Position numbers and translations under genes: made by a program. A stretch of DNA of 64,000 bases from Exiguobacterium marinum DSM 16307 (GTDB taxonomy: Bacteria; Bacillota; Bacilli; Exiguobacteriales; Exiguobacteriaceae). Below are positions 24,747 to 33,833 of this stretch, piece after piece (within the stretch, counting starts at the first letter, position 1; each line of letters opens with the position of its first letter). The stretch spans positions 2,387,878 through 2,451,877 of the forward strand of contig NZ_KK211189.1 of NCBI RefSeq assembly GCF_000620845.1. Direction: 5' to 3'. Under the pieces are notes generated by a model. The model ran no database searches, was not told where the DNA came from, and was given only the letters and a program-made list of their open reading frames with translations.

Positions 24747-27101
24747 TTACTTCAGTTCGACGACCGTGACACCGAGTCCACCTTCACCCATTCCACCCGG
24801 GCGTTGGCTCTTCACGTGACGATGTCCTTTTAAGAATTCTTGTGTCGCCTGACGCATCGCCCCGGTACCAAGTCCGTGGATGATGCGGACGTTGTCATAG
24901 CCCGACACGAGTGCTTCATCGATATACTTATCAAGACGCATGAGTCCCTCTTCGACACGGACGCCACGAAGGTCGAGCTCGGACTTCGTCGAGCTCTGAC
25001 GTTTGAGCGAGCTCCCTTTCGACTGAAGCGACTTCTCTTTCGATGGACCGATCTTCTGAAGGTCATCCGCTTTGACGTTCACTTTCATGATGCCGACTTG
25101 GACGTTGTACTCATTGTCATTGATTTGTTTCACGATGTAGCCTTTTTGATTGAACGTCGTCACTTTCACTTCTTCGCCCTTACTGAACGTACGTTGTTGC
25201 TGGGCTTTTTGTTTCACTTTTTGGATCTTTTTCTCTTGAAGTGTCGGTTTGGCCGACTCGAGTTCTTTCTTCGCTGCGATAATCTCGTGCTCTTTGACGA
25301 TGCCCTGCTCCCTGAGCTTCTTCAAGCGGTCGATGACTTCGTTCGCCTGACGCTTCGCCTGTTCGACGGCTTTCTCGGCTTTCGCCTCAGCCGCACTGTA
25401 CAAGTTGTCGCGCTCCTGCTCAAACTCGGTCATCGTCGCCTCGAATGCCGCCTGCTCTTCTTCGAAGTCATGGCGTTTGACGATGAGTTCCTGCTCGAGC
25501 TGTTCAGCGCGTTGTTTCGCCGCTTCGAGCTCGTTGATCATCGATTCGACCGACTCGGCATCACTGCCGACATGGCTTCGTGCCTTGTCGATGACCTGTT
25601 CGGACAGTCCGAGACGACGGCTGATCTCGAAAGCGTTCGAGCGCCCCGGTACGCCAATCAGGAGACGGTATGTCGGGCTGAGCGATTCGATATCAAACTC
25701 CATCGAGGCGTTCATGACGCCTTCGCGGTTATACGCGTATGCCTTCAGTTCTGAGTAGTGCGTTGTCGCCGCGACACGTGCCCCGCGACGTTTCACTTCA
25801 TCTAGAATCGCGATGGCGAGGGCTGCCCCTTCTTGCGGGTCCGTCCCGGCACCGAGCTCATCGAAGAGGACGAGTGACATGAAGTCGATTTTGTCGAGCA
25901 TGCCGACGATGTTCGTCATGTGTGAGCTGAACGTCGAGAGACTCTGCTCGATCGATTGCTCATCCCCGATGTCGGCATAGACCGCGTCAAACACGGAAAG
26001 CTCTGTCCCAAACTCTGCCGGGACGTAAAGACCTGACTGTACCATCAATTGAAGGAGTCCGATCGTCTTCAACGTGACGGTCTTCCCGCCGGTGTTCGGT
26101 CCGGTGATGACGAGTGACGTGTAGTCTTCCCCGAGCTCGACCGTGATCGGCACGACCTCATCTTTCGGGATGAACGGATGACGTGCCTGTTTCAACTTGA
26201 TCTCTCGATTGTCGTTCAACTTCGGCTCGGTCGCTTTCATCTCTTGTCCGTAAGCGACTTTCGCGAAGATGAAGTCGAGTTCGGCTAATACATCGATATT
26301 CGTCATGATGGCATCATGGACCCCACCGACCTCGTTCGAGAGCGCGCTCAAAATTCGATCGATCTCCGCACGTTCTTTCAGACGAACTTCTTGAATCTCG
26401 TTGTTGATGGAGACGATCGCTTGCGGTTCGATGAAGAGCGTCTGACCGGAAGCCGACTGGTCATGGACGATCCCACCGAACGCTTGACGGTACTCTTGTT
26501 TGACCGGTACGACATAACGGTCGTTTCGAATCGTGACGATGGCGTCCGAGAGCATCTTCGCGTTATTGCGAAGGATGTTGTCGATTCGTGAACGGACGCT
26601 CCCTTCAAAGCTTCGTAGCTGTGTACGGAGCCCACGGAGTTGTGAGCTCGCCGAATCTTGGACCGTCCCTTGGTCATCGATTGCATGGCGAATCGATTGT
26701 TCGACTTCAATGAGTTTCGTCAATTTGTCCACATACTCATCAAGGCGCGGGATTCGAATCTCCTCATTGTCCTCGTGAAGCTTCTCGAAGAAGTTCTTCA
26801 CTTGGCGACCGCCATACATGACGGCAGCGACGGCGAGCAGTTCGCTCGTCGAGAGGACCGAGCCGATCGCGGCCCGTTTCACTTCCGCGCGGACGTCCGT
26901 TAGCCCACCGAGCGGCAGACGGTCACGAAGACGAACGACCTCGGTCGCCTCTTTCGTCACGTTCAAATTCGAGAGCACCCGATCGTATGAGTAGTCGGGT
27001 TGCATCTTCAGCGCCAAATCTTTTCCGAGCGAGCTCGCCGCGTGACCGGCAAGCTGTTGGCGCAATTTTTCATATTCTAATACGCGTAACGCGTGGTCCA
27101 T
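24747..27101 (-). CDS. mutS2: Endonuclease MutS2
   Basis: A 784-residue MutS homologue lacking the mismatch-recognition domains. The order is core and clamp helices, ATPase with TGPNTGGKTVTLK (Walker A) and LVLFDELGAGTDP (Walker B), a long charged coiled coil (about 510-640) and a C-terminal Smr domain with LDLRGVRVEEG and HGLGTGAMRQ. MutS2 suppresses homologous recombination, and in Bacillus subtilis it also acts on collided ribosomes through its Smr domain. All motifs are intact. The start (MDHALRVLEYEKL) is standard. It follows polX by 15 bases. Confidence 0.97.
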   Translation of the reverse strand: MDHALRVLEYEKLRQQLAGHAASSLGKDLALKMQPDYSYDRVLSNLNVTKEATEVVRLRDRLPLGGLTDVRAEVKRAAIGSVLSTSELLAVAAVMYGGRQVKNFFEKLHEDNEEIRIPRLDEYVDKLTKLIEVEQSIRHAIDDQGTVQDSASSQLRGLRTQLRSFEGSVRSRIDNILRNNAKMLSDAIVTIRNDRYVVPVKQEYRQAFGGIVHDQSASGQTLFIEPQAIVSINNEIQEVRLKERAEIDRILSALSNEVGGVHDAIMTNIDVLAELDFIFAKVAYGQEMKATEPKLNDNREIKLKQARHPFIPKDEVVPITVELGEDYTSLVITGPNTGGKTVTLKTIGLLQLMVQSGLYVPAEFGTELSVFDAVYADIGDEQSIEQSLSTFSSHMTNIVGMLDKIDFMSLVLFDELGAGTDPQEGAALAIAILDEVKRRGARVAATTHYSELKAYAYNREGVMNASMEFDIESLSPTYRLLIGVPGRSNAFEISRRLGLSEQVIDKARSHVGSDAESVESMINELEAAKQRAEQLEQELIVKRHDFEEEQAAFEATMTEFEQERDNLYSAAEAKAEKAVEQAKRQANEVIDRLKKLREQGIVKEHEIIAAKKELESAKPTLQEKKIQKVKQKAQQQRTFSKGEEVKVTTFNQKGYIVKQINDNEYNVQVGIMKVNVKADDLQKIGPSKEKSLQSKGSSLKRQSSTKSELDLRGVRVEEGLMRLDKYIDEALVSGYDNVRIIHGLGTGAMRQATQEFLKGHRHVKSQRPGGMGEGGLGVTVVELK

Positions 27102-27116
27102 CTAGCATGTTCCTTT

Positions 27117-28811
27117 CTATCGCTTCGCCGCAAAGAACGCCTTGGCGTCTTCAAACGTGAAGCAGTTAATAATATCCGATGGTTCGAGATAGGCTTTCCG
27201 TGCGTGCAACACACCGAGTGCCATATCTTCCATCATATCTGGGTGGTGCGTGTCCGTGTTGATCATCACTTTGACGCCCGCCGCCTTCGCCTTCTTGAGC
27301 GTGGAGGCTGTCAAGTCGAGGCGGTTCGGGTTGGCGTTCAACTCGAGCGCCGTCCCCGTCTCTTTCGCGAGTGCGATCAACTTGTCCTCGTCAATCGGGT
27401 AGCCGTCACGACGACCGATGAGTCGACCCGTCGGATGGGCAATCACGTTGACGTACGGAGAACGGCAGGCGTTCTCGAGACGTGCCATGATCTCGTCGAC
27501 CGATTGGTCCATCTTCGAATGGATAGAGGCGACGACATAGTCGAGCGTCTCTAAAAATTCTGGTTCATAGTCGAGCGTCCCGTCAGGACGGATATCCATC
27601 TCGACACCACGCAACACGTTCATGTCATGTGTCTTAGCGGCTTCTTGGATTTCTTTTCCTTGTTCCACAAGTCGTTCCTCCGTCAAGCCATTGACGAACG
27701 TCAAGTACTTCCCGTGGTCCGTGATGGCCATCCATTCATAGCCGCGCCCTTTCATCGCCACGACAATCTCGTCAACGGTCAACTTCCCGTCCGACCAGAC
27801 CGTGTGCATGTGCGCGTCAGCCTTGATGTCCTTGAGCGTGACGAGCTTCGATAAGTCGTGTTCGAACTCAGCATGTCCTTCCCGAAGTTCAGGCGGGATG
27901 AATGGGAGACCGTACCGTTCGAACAGTTCTTCTTCTGTTTTTGGTTGCCACAACCCATCTGCCGTCTCGACCCCATATTCGGAAATGGACTCTCCTTTTG
28001 CTTTTGCGAGTTGGCGCATACGGACGTTGTGGTCTTTTGAACCTGTGAAATGATGAAGTGTCGCAGCGAACGCACCCGGCTCGACCATACGGAAGTCGAC
28101 CGACACCATCTCCTCACGTTCGAGGACGAGCGAGACTTTCGTCTCACCTGCCGCAATCACTTCGTTGATGAACGGAAGGGCGAGCAGTTTCTCACGCAGC
28201 GCAATCGGCTCCTCGGTCGCAATGATGAAGTCAAGGTCTTTACACGTCTCTTCGGCACGGCGGAAGCTTCCCCCGACCGAATGACGCAAGACGAGCTCTT
28301 CTTTCTTCAACACGTCATTGATCTCTTCGACGATCGGTCGCATGACCGCATACGCTAATCGTTCCGGACGCGACTCAAGGTTTTTCGCTGCGGCGAGCAG
28401 CTTCTCGACACTCTTCGCACCGAACCCGGGTAGTGATGCCGCTGTCCCGTCTTCGAGTACACGGATGAGCGACTCCAAGTCGACGACGCCGACCTCACGG
28501 AGTTTCGCGAGTTTCTTCCCGCCAAGCCCTTGAATCTTCAAGAGCTTCATCAAACCGAACGGAATCTCTTCCTGCAGCGCTTCGAGTACTTCACTACGTC
28601 CTGTGTCTCGATACTCCTCAAGGACGGCGGCCGTTCCTTTTCCGATTCCTGAGACTGAAGTCAAATCCTCGATGTCCTCGAGTTCAAGGTCCATGTTCTC
28701 GAGCGCTGTCGCAGCCTTACGGAACGCATTGATTTTAAACGGGTTCTCCCCTTTGATTTCCATATATTGCGCGATCTTCTCGAGCAACATCATCGCTTCT
28801 ACTTTATTCAT
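27117..28811 (-). CDS. polX: DNA polymerase/3'-5' exonuclease PolX
   Basis: A 564-residue family X polymerase. The N-terminal helix-hairpin-helix lyase-like domain carries LTSVSGIGKGTAAVLEEYRD and a second HhH (KIQGLGGKKLAKLRE). The palm has VGGSFRRAEETCKDLDFII, with the two metal-binding aspartates. The C-terminal PHP domain has ADAHMHTVWSDGKL and MAITDHGKY and supplies exonuclease or AP-endonuclease activity. It fills short gaps in base-excision repair. The gene sits between cvpA and mutS2 as in Bacillus. A terminator-like hairpin precedes it. Confidence 0.96.
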   Translation of the reverse strand: MNKVEAMMLLEKIAQYMEIKGENPFKINAFRKAATALENMDLELEDIEDLTSVSGIGKGTAAVLEEYRDTGRSEVLEALQEEIPFGLMKLLKIQGLGGKKLAKLREVGVVDLESLIRVLEDGTAASLPGFGAKSVEKLLAAAKNLESRPERLAYAVMRPIVEEINDVLKKEELVLRHSVGGSFRRAEETCKDLDFIIATEEPIALREKLLALPFINEVIAAGETKVSLVLEREEMVSVDFRMVEPGAFAATLHHFTGSKDHNVRMRQLAKAKGESISEYGVETADGLWQPKTEEELFERYGLPFIPPELREGHAEFEHDLSKLVTLKDIKADAHMHTVWSDGKLTVDEIVVAMKGRGYEWMAITDHGKYLTFVNGLTEERLVEQGKEIQEAAKTHDMNVLRGVEMDIRPDGTLDYEPEFLETLDYVVASIHSKMDQSVDEIMARLENACRSPYVNVIAHPTGRLIGRRDGYPIDEDKLIALAKETGTALELNANPNRLDLTASTLKKAKAAGVKVMINTDTHHPDMMEDMALGVLHARKAYLEPSDIINCFTFEDAKAFFAAKR

Positions 28812-28832
28812 ACGGTTCCCCCCTATTCACAC

Positions 28833-28873
28833 AGAAAAGACCGAGACACAAGCACTAGCTTGCATTCCGGCCT
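28833..28873 (-). terminator. Terminator-like hairpin between cvpA and polX
   Basis: Minus strand: a 15-base stem (GGCCGGAATGCAAGC with GCTTGTGTCTCGGTC, several G-T pairs, one mismatch) and a four-base loop are followed by TTTTC. It would separate zapA-cvpA from polX-mutS2 transcripts at least partly. Confidence 0.6.
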
Positions 28874-28879
28874 GTCGTG

Positions 28880-29416
28880 TCACAACATCTTATTTGAAAA
28901 CCAATCCGATAGATATGGTGTGTCTTGAATGATCGTTGTCGCGAGTGACGAATTGTCGACAGCATTTTGAACGCCCGCCATCGGCACGAACGCGATTACC
29001 CAAAGGATGAAGAACGTGATAACATACGCCTCAAAGAATCCGAGGACAGCTCCGATCACACCTTTTAATTGGCGTAAAATCGGCAAGTCCGTCAAGAAGT
29101 CGAGCATCGCCAAGATGAGATGCAAGACGAGTTTCGTGATGAGGAACAAGACGACGAACCAAAAGACGTTATAAAACGTCATCTCAATCCCTGAAAGAGA
29201 GTTGAGGTCCAAGACGCCGCCAGGTAGCGTTCCATCAAGCTGAGACGGATACGGGATCCATAGCTTGAACGCTTCAGCTAAATCTTTATAGTACGTGTTA
29301 GCGACAAGGAAACTGATAATGAGCGCGACCCAATGGCCGAGCTGTAAAATCGCACCACGACGAAAGCCATTGACGATTCCGATAAATAAGAAAAACAGTA
29401 TAAGTAGCGTAACCAT
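28880..29416 (-). CDS. cvpA: CvpA family membrane protein
   Basis: A 178-residue protein with four to five hydrophobic segments. The early G-x-x-NGFRRGAILQLGHW and a later LKGVIGAVLGFFEAY are the usual CvpA signatures (the family named from colicin V production in E. coli). Its exact role in Gram-positives is unknown but it is always membrane-bound and often next to zapA. It starts eight bases after the zapA stop, and the two are surely co-transcribed. Confidence 0.88.
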   Translation of the reverse strand: MVTLLILFFLFIGIVNGFRRGAILQLGHWVALIISFLVANTYYKDLAEAFKLWIPYPSQLDGTLPGGVLDLNSLSGIEMTFYNVFWFVVLFLITKLVLHLILAMLDFLTDLPILRQLKGVIGAVLGFFEAYVITFFILWVIAFVPMAGVQNAVDNSSLATTIIQDTPYLSDWFSNKML

Positions 29417-29424
29417 GGATTGAA

Positions 29425-29646
29425 TTATTCTCCCATATTTCGTTTAGTTTTGACGTGATCGCTCGCGATTTGAATCGCAGCAAGGACCGCTGCCTGACGA
29501 GCATCTAGATGAGGGGATTGATCACGAATCTCGCGGATCTTACTATCGACCAAAAAGCCTACTTCCCTCACATGATCAGCGGGTTCTTCGCTTACGATCG
29601 TATAGTCTTGACCCGCAATGTGAATCGTTGTTCGTTGTAACTGCAC
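29425..29646 (-). CDS. zapA: Cell division protein ZapA
   Basis: A 73-residue protein. TTIHIAGQDYTIVSEE is the ZapA beta-hairpin, followed by HVREVGFLVDSKIREI and a helical tail. It binds FtsZ and promotes Z-ring bundling. The start is a GTG at 29646, eight bases after AAAGGAGG; a frame beginning at an ATG at 29682 would run through the ribosome site. In Bacillus the order zapA-cvpA-polX-mutS2 is the same. Confidence 0.9.
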   Translation of the reverse strand: MQLQRTTIHIAGQDYTIVSEEPADHVREVGFLVDSKIREIRDQSPHLDARQAAVLAAIQIASDHVKTKRNMGE

Positions 29647-29863
29647 GCGCACCCCTCCTTTACGTCTGTCAGCATTAATCATAACATCGTTTTTATATTA
29701 GGAAAAGGAGAAGCCCCTTCCATTGATATGTACAACATTTTCTATTACCCTTCTTTACAGTTGTCAAACGTCTTTCTTTAGAAAAAATAAAAGGAATGGT
29801 GGCAACATGTTGTGAAATGTGCGAAAATATCAACTATTCAAACAAACAGAAAGGATGATTGAT

Positions 29864-31072
29864 TTGAAACTACGCATTGGCCTCTTAGGTCGCATCATCA
29901 TCGCGATTGCTTTCGGGATTTTGCTCGGGAGCATCGTACCAGAAAGTCAGAACTGGATTGTTCGGACGTTTGTGACGTTCAACACAGTCTTCGGGCAGTT
30001 CTTAGGCTTCGCCATCCCATTGATCATTCTTGCGTTCATCATCCCAGGAATCGGGGAACTTGGAAAAGGAGCAGGAAAGTTAGTCGGACTCACAGCACTC
30101 ATCGCTTATGCATCAACCGTTGTCGCAGGAACGCTCGCCTATTTCGCAACAAGCAACTTGTTCCCGCAAATTTTATCACGTTCTACAGTAGGAGCCGAAA
30201 ATCCAGAGGAAGCCTTATTGAAAGGATTCATGGAATTTGAAATTCCACCTGTATTCGGTGTCATGACCGCTCTCATTTTAGCTTTCGTCATCGGCATCGG
30301 GATTGCCGCCATCGAAAGCAAACGGTCACTTGACCTCGCCATGGATTTCCGCGATATCATCGAGCTCTTAATCAGTAAAGTCATTATTCCATTACTACCA
30401 ATTCACATCGCCGGAATTTTCATGAACATGACGTACGCGGGTCAGGTCGCTGAGATCCTCTCGGTATTCTCACTCGTCTTCGTCACAATCATCGTCCTAC
30501 ATTTAACGATGCTCATGATTCAATATTCAATCGCAGGTGGTCTCAACAAAGAGAATCCGTTCAAGTTGCTCAAGACGATGATGCCGGCTTACTTCACAGC
30601 GATCGGGACGCAATCATCGGCTGCGACGATTCCAGTCACACTTCGCCAAGCGAAGTTGAATAACACGGATGAGGGTGTCGCGAACTTCGTCATCCCGCTC
30701 TCGGCAACGATTCACTTGTCAGGTTCGACGATCACACTCACGTCGGTCGGTGTCGCGCTCATGTACTTGAACGGCATGCCGATGTCTTACGCGATCGTCC
30801 TCCCATTCATCCTCGCACTAGGTGTAACGATGATTGCAGCACCTGGTGTACCGGGTGGAGCCGTTATGGCATCACTTGGATTGTTCGGTTCAATCCTCGG
30901 ATTCGACGCGACGATGCAAAGTTTGGTCATTGCGCTCTACTTGGCGCAAGATAGCTTCGGGACAGCGACAAACGTCACGGGTGACGGTGCCATCGCGAAG
31001 ATTATCCACTACTTCAAACACAACACGAAACTTCTCGACAACACATCGTCGAAACAAGAAGATATCGCATAA
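29864..31072 (+). CDS. Dicarboxylate/amino acid:cation symporter
   Basis: A protein of about 402 residues with eight or more transmembrane segments. It has the reentrant-loop signatures of the DAACS family: AIGTQSSAATIPVTLRQAK (serine-rich hairpin), HLSGSTITLTSVGVALM and LYLAQDSFGTATNVTGDGA (ligand-binding helix 8). It imports acidic amino acids or C4-dicarboxylates with sodium or protons; the substrate cannot be fixed from sequence. The TTG at 29864 is chosen because AAGGA lies eight bases upstream; the frame extends upstream to 29819 without a site. It is monocistronic, with a terminator right behind it. Confidence 0.9.
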   Translation: MKLRIGLLGRIIIAIAFGILLGSIVPESQNWIVRTFVTFNTVFGQFLGFAIPLIILAFIIPGIGELGKGAGKLVGLTALIAYASTVVAGTLAYFATSNLFPQILSRSTVGAENPEEALLKGFMEFEIPPVFGVMTALILAFVIGIGIAAIESKRSLDLAMDFRDIIELLISKVIIPLLPIHIAGIFMNMTYAGQVAEILSVFSLVFVTIIVLHLTMLMIQYSIAGGLNKENPFKLLKTMMPAYFTAIGTQSSAATIPVTLRQAKLNNTDEGVANFVIPLSATIHLSGSTITLTSVGVALMYLNGMPMSYAIVLPFILALGVTMIAAPGVPGGAVMASLGLFGSILGFDATMQSLVIALYLAQDSFGTATNVTGDGAIAKIIHYFKHNTKLLDNTSSKQEDIA

Positions 31073-31086
31073 AGCAAAAATCATAA

Positions 31087-31117
31087 GCGGGCAAGCCAAC
31101 AGGTTTGCCCGTTTTTG
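31087..31117 (+). terminator. Terminator of the symporter gene
   Basis: CGGGCAA and TTTGCCCG pair around a nine-base loop and are followed by TTTTTG. It lies about 15 bases after the stop codon. Confidence 0.88.
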
Positions 31118-31142
31118 TCTACATTGAAAAGGAGCGATACAT

Positions 31143-31988
31143 ATGGAATGGATTGAATGGAAAGACCCGAATCACTTCTCTGACCGCGTCATGGACGCAT
31201 TGTTGAAAGAAGAAGCCAAGAACAGCCTCATGATCGGCGTCTTGAATAACTTGATTCAAGGCATCTATGAGACGTTTCATCAGTTCACCGTCGAAGAGGA
31301 CGGTGAACTGCTCGCCATCCTTCAAGTGACACCGCCACATCCACTCCATTACATCGTCGTGGATTCAGAACGCTCGGACGAACTCCCGTCCTTCATCATC
31401 CCGCACCTTCTCGAAAACGAGATCCCCTTCACCGAGGTCGTCTCAGAACGCAAACAAGCCGAACGGTTCGCGAAGAGCTGGCAGGAGATCACATCTGGGA
31501 CGAGTGAGATAAACATGTCCCAAGGGCTCTATCGCCTCGATTGTGTGGAAGACATCGACATGGCGACAGGGAGGATGCGAGAAGCGACGACAGCCGACCA
31601 AGGACAGCTCGAGTCTTGGTATAGTGCCTTTGAAGCCGAATCAGGTCTCCGTTCATCTCCGCCAGAGAAAGTGACAAAGGCCGTCCAGACGATGCTCGAG
31701 AGAGAAGAAGCTGTCTTTTGGGAAGTCGATGGACAAGCCGTCTCGTGTGCGAAACGAGCACGTCCGACCGAGAACGGCATCACCGTCTCGTTCGTCTATA
31801 CGTCACCTGACGCACGAGGAAGAGGGTATGCACGAAGTCTCGTCGCAGACCTTAGCCGCCAGTTACTCGAGACGAAAGCGTTCTGTGTCCTTTATACGGA
31901 CTTGACGAATCCGACATCAAACAAAATCTATCAGGAAGTCGGCTACGAGCAGATTATGCACTCCGCTTGGGTCCGACTCGCTAGATGA
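31143..31988 (+). CDS. GNAT family N-acetyltransferase
   Basis: A 281-residue protein with an N-terminal region of unclear fold and a C-terminal GNAT domain. GITVSFVYTSPDARGRGYARSLVADL carries the acetyl-CoA-binding R-G-R-G-Y-A loop, and CVLYTDLTNPTSNKIYQEVGY is the conserved C-terminal end. The substrate is not known. The ATG at 31143 is preceded by AAAGGAG. It is flanked by two terminators, so it is its own unit. Similar two-part GNAT proteins are common in Bacillales. Confidence 0.85.
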   Translation: MEWIEWKDPNHFSDRVMDALLKEEAKNSLMIGVLNNLIQGIYETFHQFTVEEDGELLAILQVTPPHPLHYIVVDSERSDELPSFIIPHLLENEIPFTEVVSERKQAERFAKSWQEITSGTSEINMSQGLYRLDCVEDIDMATGRMREATTADQGQLESWYSAFEAESGLRSSPPEKVTKAVQTMLEREEAVFWEVDGQAVSCAKRARPTENGITVSFVYTSPDARGRGYARSLVADLSRQLLETKAFCVLYTDLTNPTSNKIYQEVGYEQIMHSAWVRLAR

Positions 31989-31991
31989 AAC

Positions 31992-32031
31992 GCATCGCCT
32001 CCCCTATACTAATAGGTGGAGGCGATTTTTT
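31992..32031 (+). terminator. Terminator-like hairpin whose stem holds the next gene's ribosome site
   Basis: ATCGCCTCC and GGAGGCGAT are perfect nine-base arms around a 15-base loop, followed by six T that end at the ATG at 32032. The 3' arm contains GGAGG, positioned as the ribosome site of the 56-residue gene. The same hairpin may end the GNAT transcript and mask that site. A TATACT lies in the loop. Confidence 0.65.
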
Positions 32032-32202
32032 ATGGTTAGATTCCGTTTTATTTTACGTGCACTCGGTGTGGCGCTCCTTCTCTATATGTTGATCGTCGGG
32101 GGACAGAGCGTTCTCGATAACCCGAACATCGATACGCTCTGGCTCAGTGTCATCGGTGCCGCGCTCCTGACGTTCATTGTGTATCAGACATCAAAAAAGT
32201 GA
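32032..32202 (+). CDS. Small two-helix membrane protein, 56 aa
   Basis: A short frame with two hydrophobic segments (LRALGVALLLYMLIVGG and LWLSVIGAALLTFIVYQ) joined by a polar turn (QSVLDNPNID) and a basic end. GGAGG lies seven bases before the ATG but inside a stable stem. Size and layout are those of the many uncharacterised small membrane proteins of Bacillales. It is not recognised. The stop lies within the terminator of the convergent peptidase gene. Confidence 0.6.
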   Translation: MVRFRFILRALGVALLLYMLIVGGQSVLDNPNIDTLWLSVIGAALLTFIVYQTSKK

Positions 32203-32223
32203 TCGACGCGTTCGTCGATCACT
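32192..32223 (-). terminator. Terminator of the M23 peptidase gene
   Basis: AGTGATCGACG and CGTCGATCACT are perfect eleven-base arms with a four-base loop; six T follow on the minus strand. It overlaps the end of the convergent 56-residue gene. Confidence 0.88.
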
Positions 32224-32233
32224 ATATTTGTGT

Positions 32234-33538
32234 TTAGAAGAATGATGCTGGGTTGACTGTCCCACCCGCGCTTGATGATGACCATGAGTAACCGCCACGG
32301 TGAATCTCGAAGTGAAGGTGTGAACCTGTCGAGTTCCCTGTGCTACCCATGCCTCCGAGGTTTTGGCCTTGTGACACGCGTTGACCCGCTTTGACTGAGA
32401 CTGAGCTCATGTGTGCGTAAACTGTCGTCCAAACTTGACCATTGATGACGTGAGTAATCATGACATGATTCCCGTATGCGCCACCCCATCCAGCTCGTGT
32501 GACCGTTCCAGTAGCCGCTGCGTAGATTGGTGTACCAACTGACGCTGCGATATCAAGACCGTTGTGGAATGTGTAGCCGTTCACGCCGCTTGCAGGACCC
32601 CATCCTTGCGTAAGGCGACCGCTTGCAGGACGTTGGAACATACCGCCGCTTGCCGGTGCAGATGCAACAGGTGTTGTTGTTGCTGCACTAGTAGAACCAC
32701 TGTTCGAGCTCGAACCTTGCTGCTTTTTAGCAGCGGCAGCTGCCGCTGCGGCTGCACGACGTGCTTCTTCTTCAGCACGACGTTGTGCTTCGATTTCTGA
32801 TTGAATCGCTTTTTCTTGAGCTTTGAGCGTATCTTCCATCTCTTGCAAGCTCATGAGTTTCGATTCAAATTTCACTTTTTCAGCTTCAAGTTTCTTGATT
32901 TTCGCAGCGCGCTCTTTCATTTTTTGATCAAGCTCTTTCTGGCGTTTCTCAAGTTCTTCTTTTTGCTTCACGAGTGAATCACGTTCTGCCTTAAGTTCAG
33001 CTTGCGCTTTCGCGAGTTTTTCTTTCGTTGCTTCGTACTCTTCAAAGATCTGTTGGTCATTCTCTTGAATCGTACCAGCTGTGATCATGCGTGTAATCAA
33101 ATCGCTGAAGTTTTTTGATCCGAAGATGAATTCTGCCCAGTTGACTGACGAACCACCGTTTTTTTGCATCGTCGCCATACGATCTTTCATAAGTTCTTCT
33201 TGTGCTTTCATTTTTGCTTCGTATTTTTTGATTTGCTCTTGAAGTTTTTTGATTTTTTCTTCAGTTGCACGAATCTCAGCTTTTTTCTGAGCGACATCAT
33301 TGATGACGTCCTGGAGTTCAGCATCTAACTTGTTGATTTCTTGTTGTTCTTTGCTGATGGCTTGCTCACGTGATTGGATCGAAGAATTTGCTTTCGATTG
33401 TTCACTGCTATTCTTTTGTTGTTGTTCCTGAACTTTCTTCTGCTTCTCTGTAAGTGAGGCCGCATAAGTCGGTGACGTTCCGCCAATCAAAAGTGCGCCT
33501 AAAGTGACCGTCGCTGCAAATTTCTTCAAGTTACCCAA
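32234..33538 (-). CDS. Secreted M23 peptidoglycan endopeptidase with coiled coil
   Basis: A 434-residue protein. A signal peptide (ending near PTYAASL) is followed by about 240 residues of coiled coil (heptads rich in K, E and Q), an Ala/Ser-rich linker and a C-terminal LytM/M23 domain. The zinc motifs are HNGLD (first His and Asp) and HLHFE, with the catalytic-side YAHMSS between them. This layout (coiled coil plus M23) is like EnvC and is functionally akin to Bacillus CwlO or Streptococcus PcsB, which cut stem peptides during growth and are controlled by FtsEX. No ftsEX genes are nearby. It is monocistronic with a long leader. Confidence 0.88.
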   Translation of the reverse strand: MGNLKKFAATVTLGALLIGGTSPTYAASLTEKQKKVQEQQQKNSSEQSKANSSIQSREQAISKEQQEINKLDAELQDVINDVAQKKAEIRATEEKIKKLQEQIKKYEAKMKAQEELMKDRMATMQKNGGSSVNWAEFIFGSKNFSDLITRMITAGTIQENDQQIFEEYEATKEKLAKAQAELKAERDSLVKQKEELEKRQKELDQKMKERAAKIKKLEAEKVKFESKLMSLQEMEDTLKAQEKAIQSEIEAQRRAEEEARRAAAAAAAAAKKQQGSSSNSGSTSAATTTPVASAPASGGMFQRPASGRLTQGWGPASGVNGYTFHNGLDIAASVGTPIYAAATGTVTRAGWGGAYGNHVMITHVINGQVWTTVYAHMSSVSVKAGQRVSQGQNLGGMGSTGNSTGSHLHFEIHRGGYSWSSSSAGGTVNPASFF

Positions 33539-33833
33539 TGTGCTTCCCTCCGCTGATTTCCGTGTATTTTTTATCTATTATCATTCAAGTATTTTTTATT
33601 AAGATGAGTCGCGATATTTCATTCGCTCTGTGACTCATTATAGCAATCTAAACCAAAAGTTATTTTACACTTATATTTCATTCGTATGACATTGACCTGA
33701 TTTAGGTTTTATCGCTTAAAAAACGTGGGTATAAACAGTTTTTTATTTGATTTGTTGTCACAAAATAGTTTTAAAAAGAAAAAAAGCACTCAAAGAAAGC
33801 GCTTTTCACATAGTAACCTATATCATTTTTTAT
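33539..33833. other. Long leader and promoter region of the M23 gene
   Basis: The region holds TATAAT on the minus strand (33643-33638) with a poor -35, suggesting activator-dependent transcription. A TGTAAA (33669-33664) just upstream resembles a half-site of WalR, the regulator of such genes in Bacillus; the second half-site is not evident. In the leader, ATGAGTC and GACTCAT (33604-33638) form a possible stem. Confidence 0.35.
33776..33807 (-). terminator. Terminator of the VanZ-like gene
   Basis: Minus strand AAAAGCGCT and AGTGCTTTT pair (one G-T) with a seven-base loop, followed by a T-rich run. It lies about 27 bases after the stop at 33834. Confidence 0.8.

Noticed and set aside
24840-25754. 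A 304-codon open frame on the plus strand
   Set aside because: It lies entirely antisense to mutS2, whose motifs are all intact; it has no ribosome site and its protein is low-complexity (Arg/Leu/Phe-rich), as expected for the reverse strand of a GC-biased coding region.
27779-28156. Several open frames overlapping polX on both strands
   Set aside because: The encoded proteins are Arg/Ser-rich without domains, and polX has complete HhH, palm and PHP motifs; the frames are shadows.
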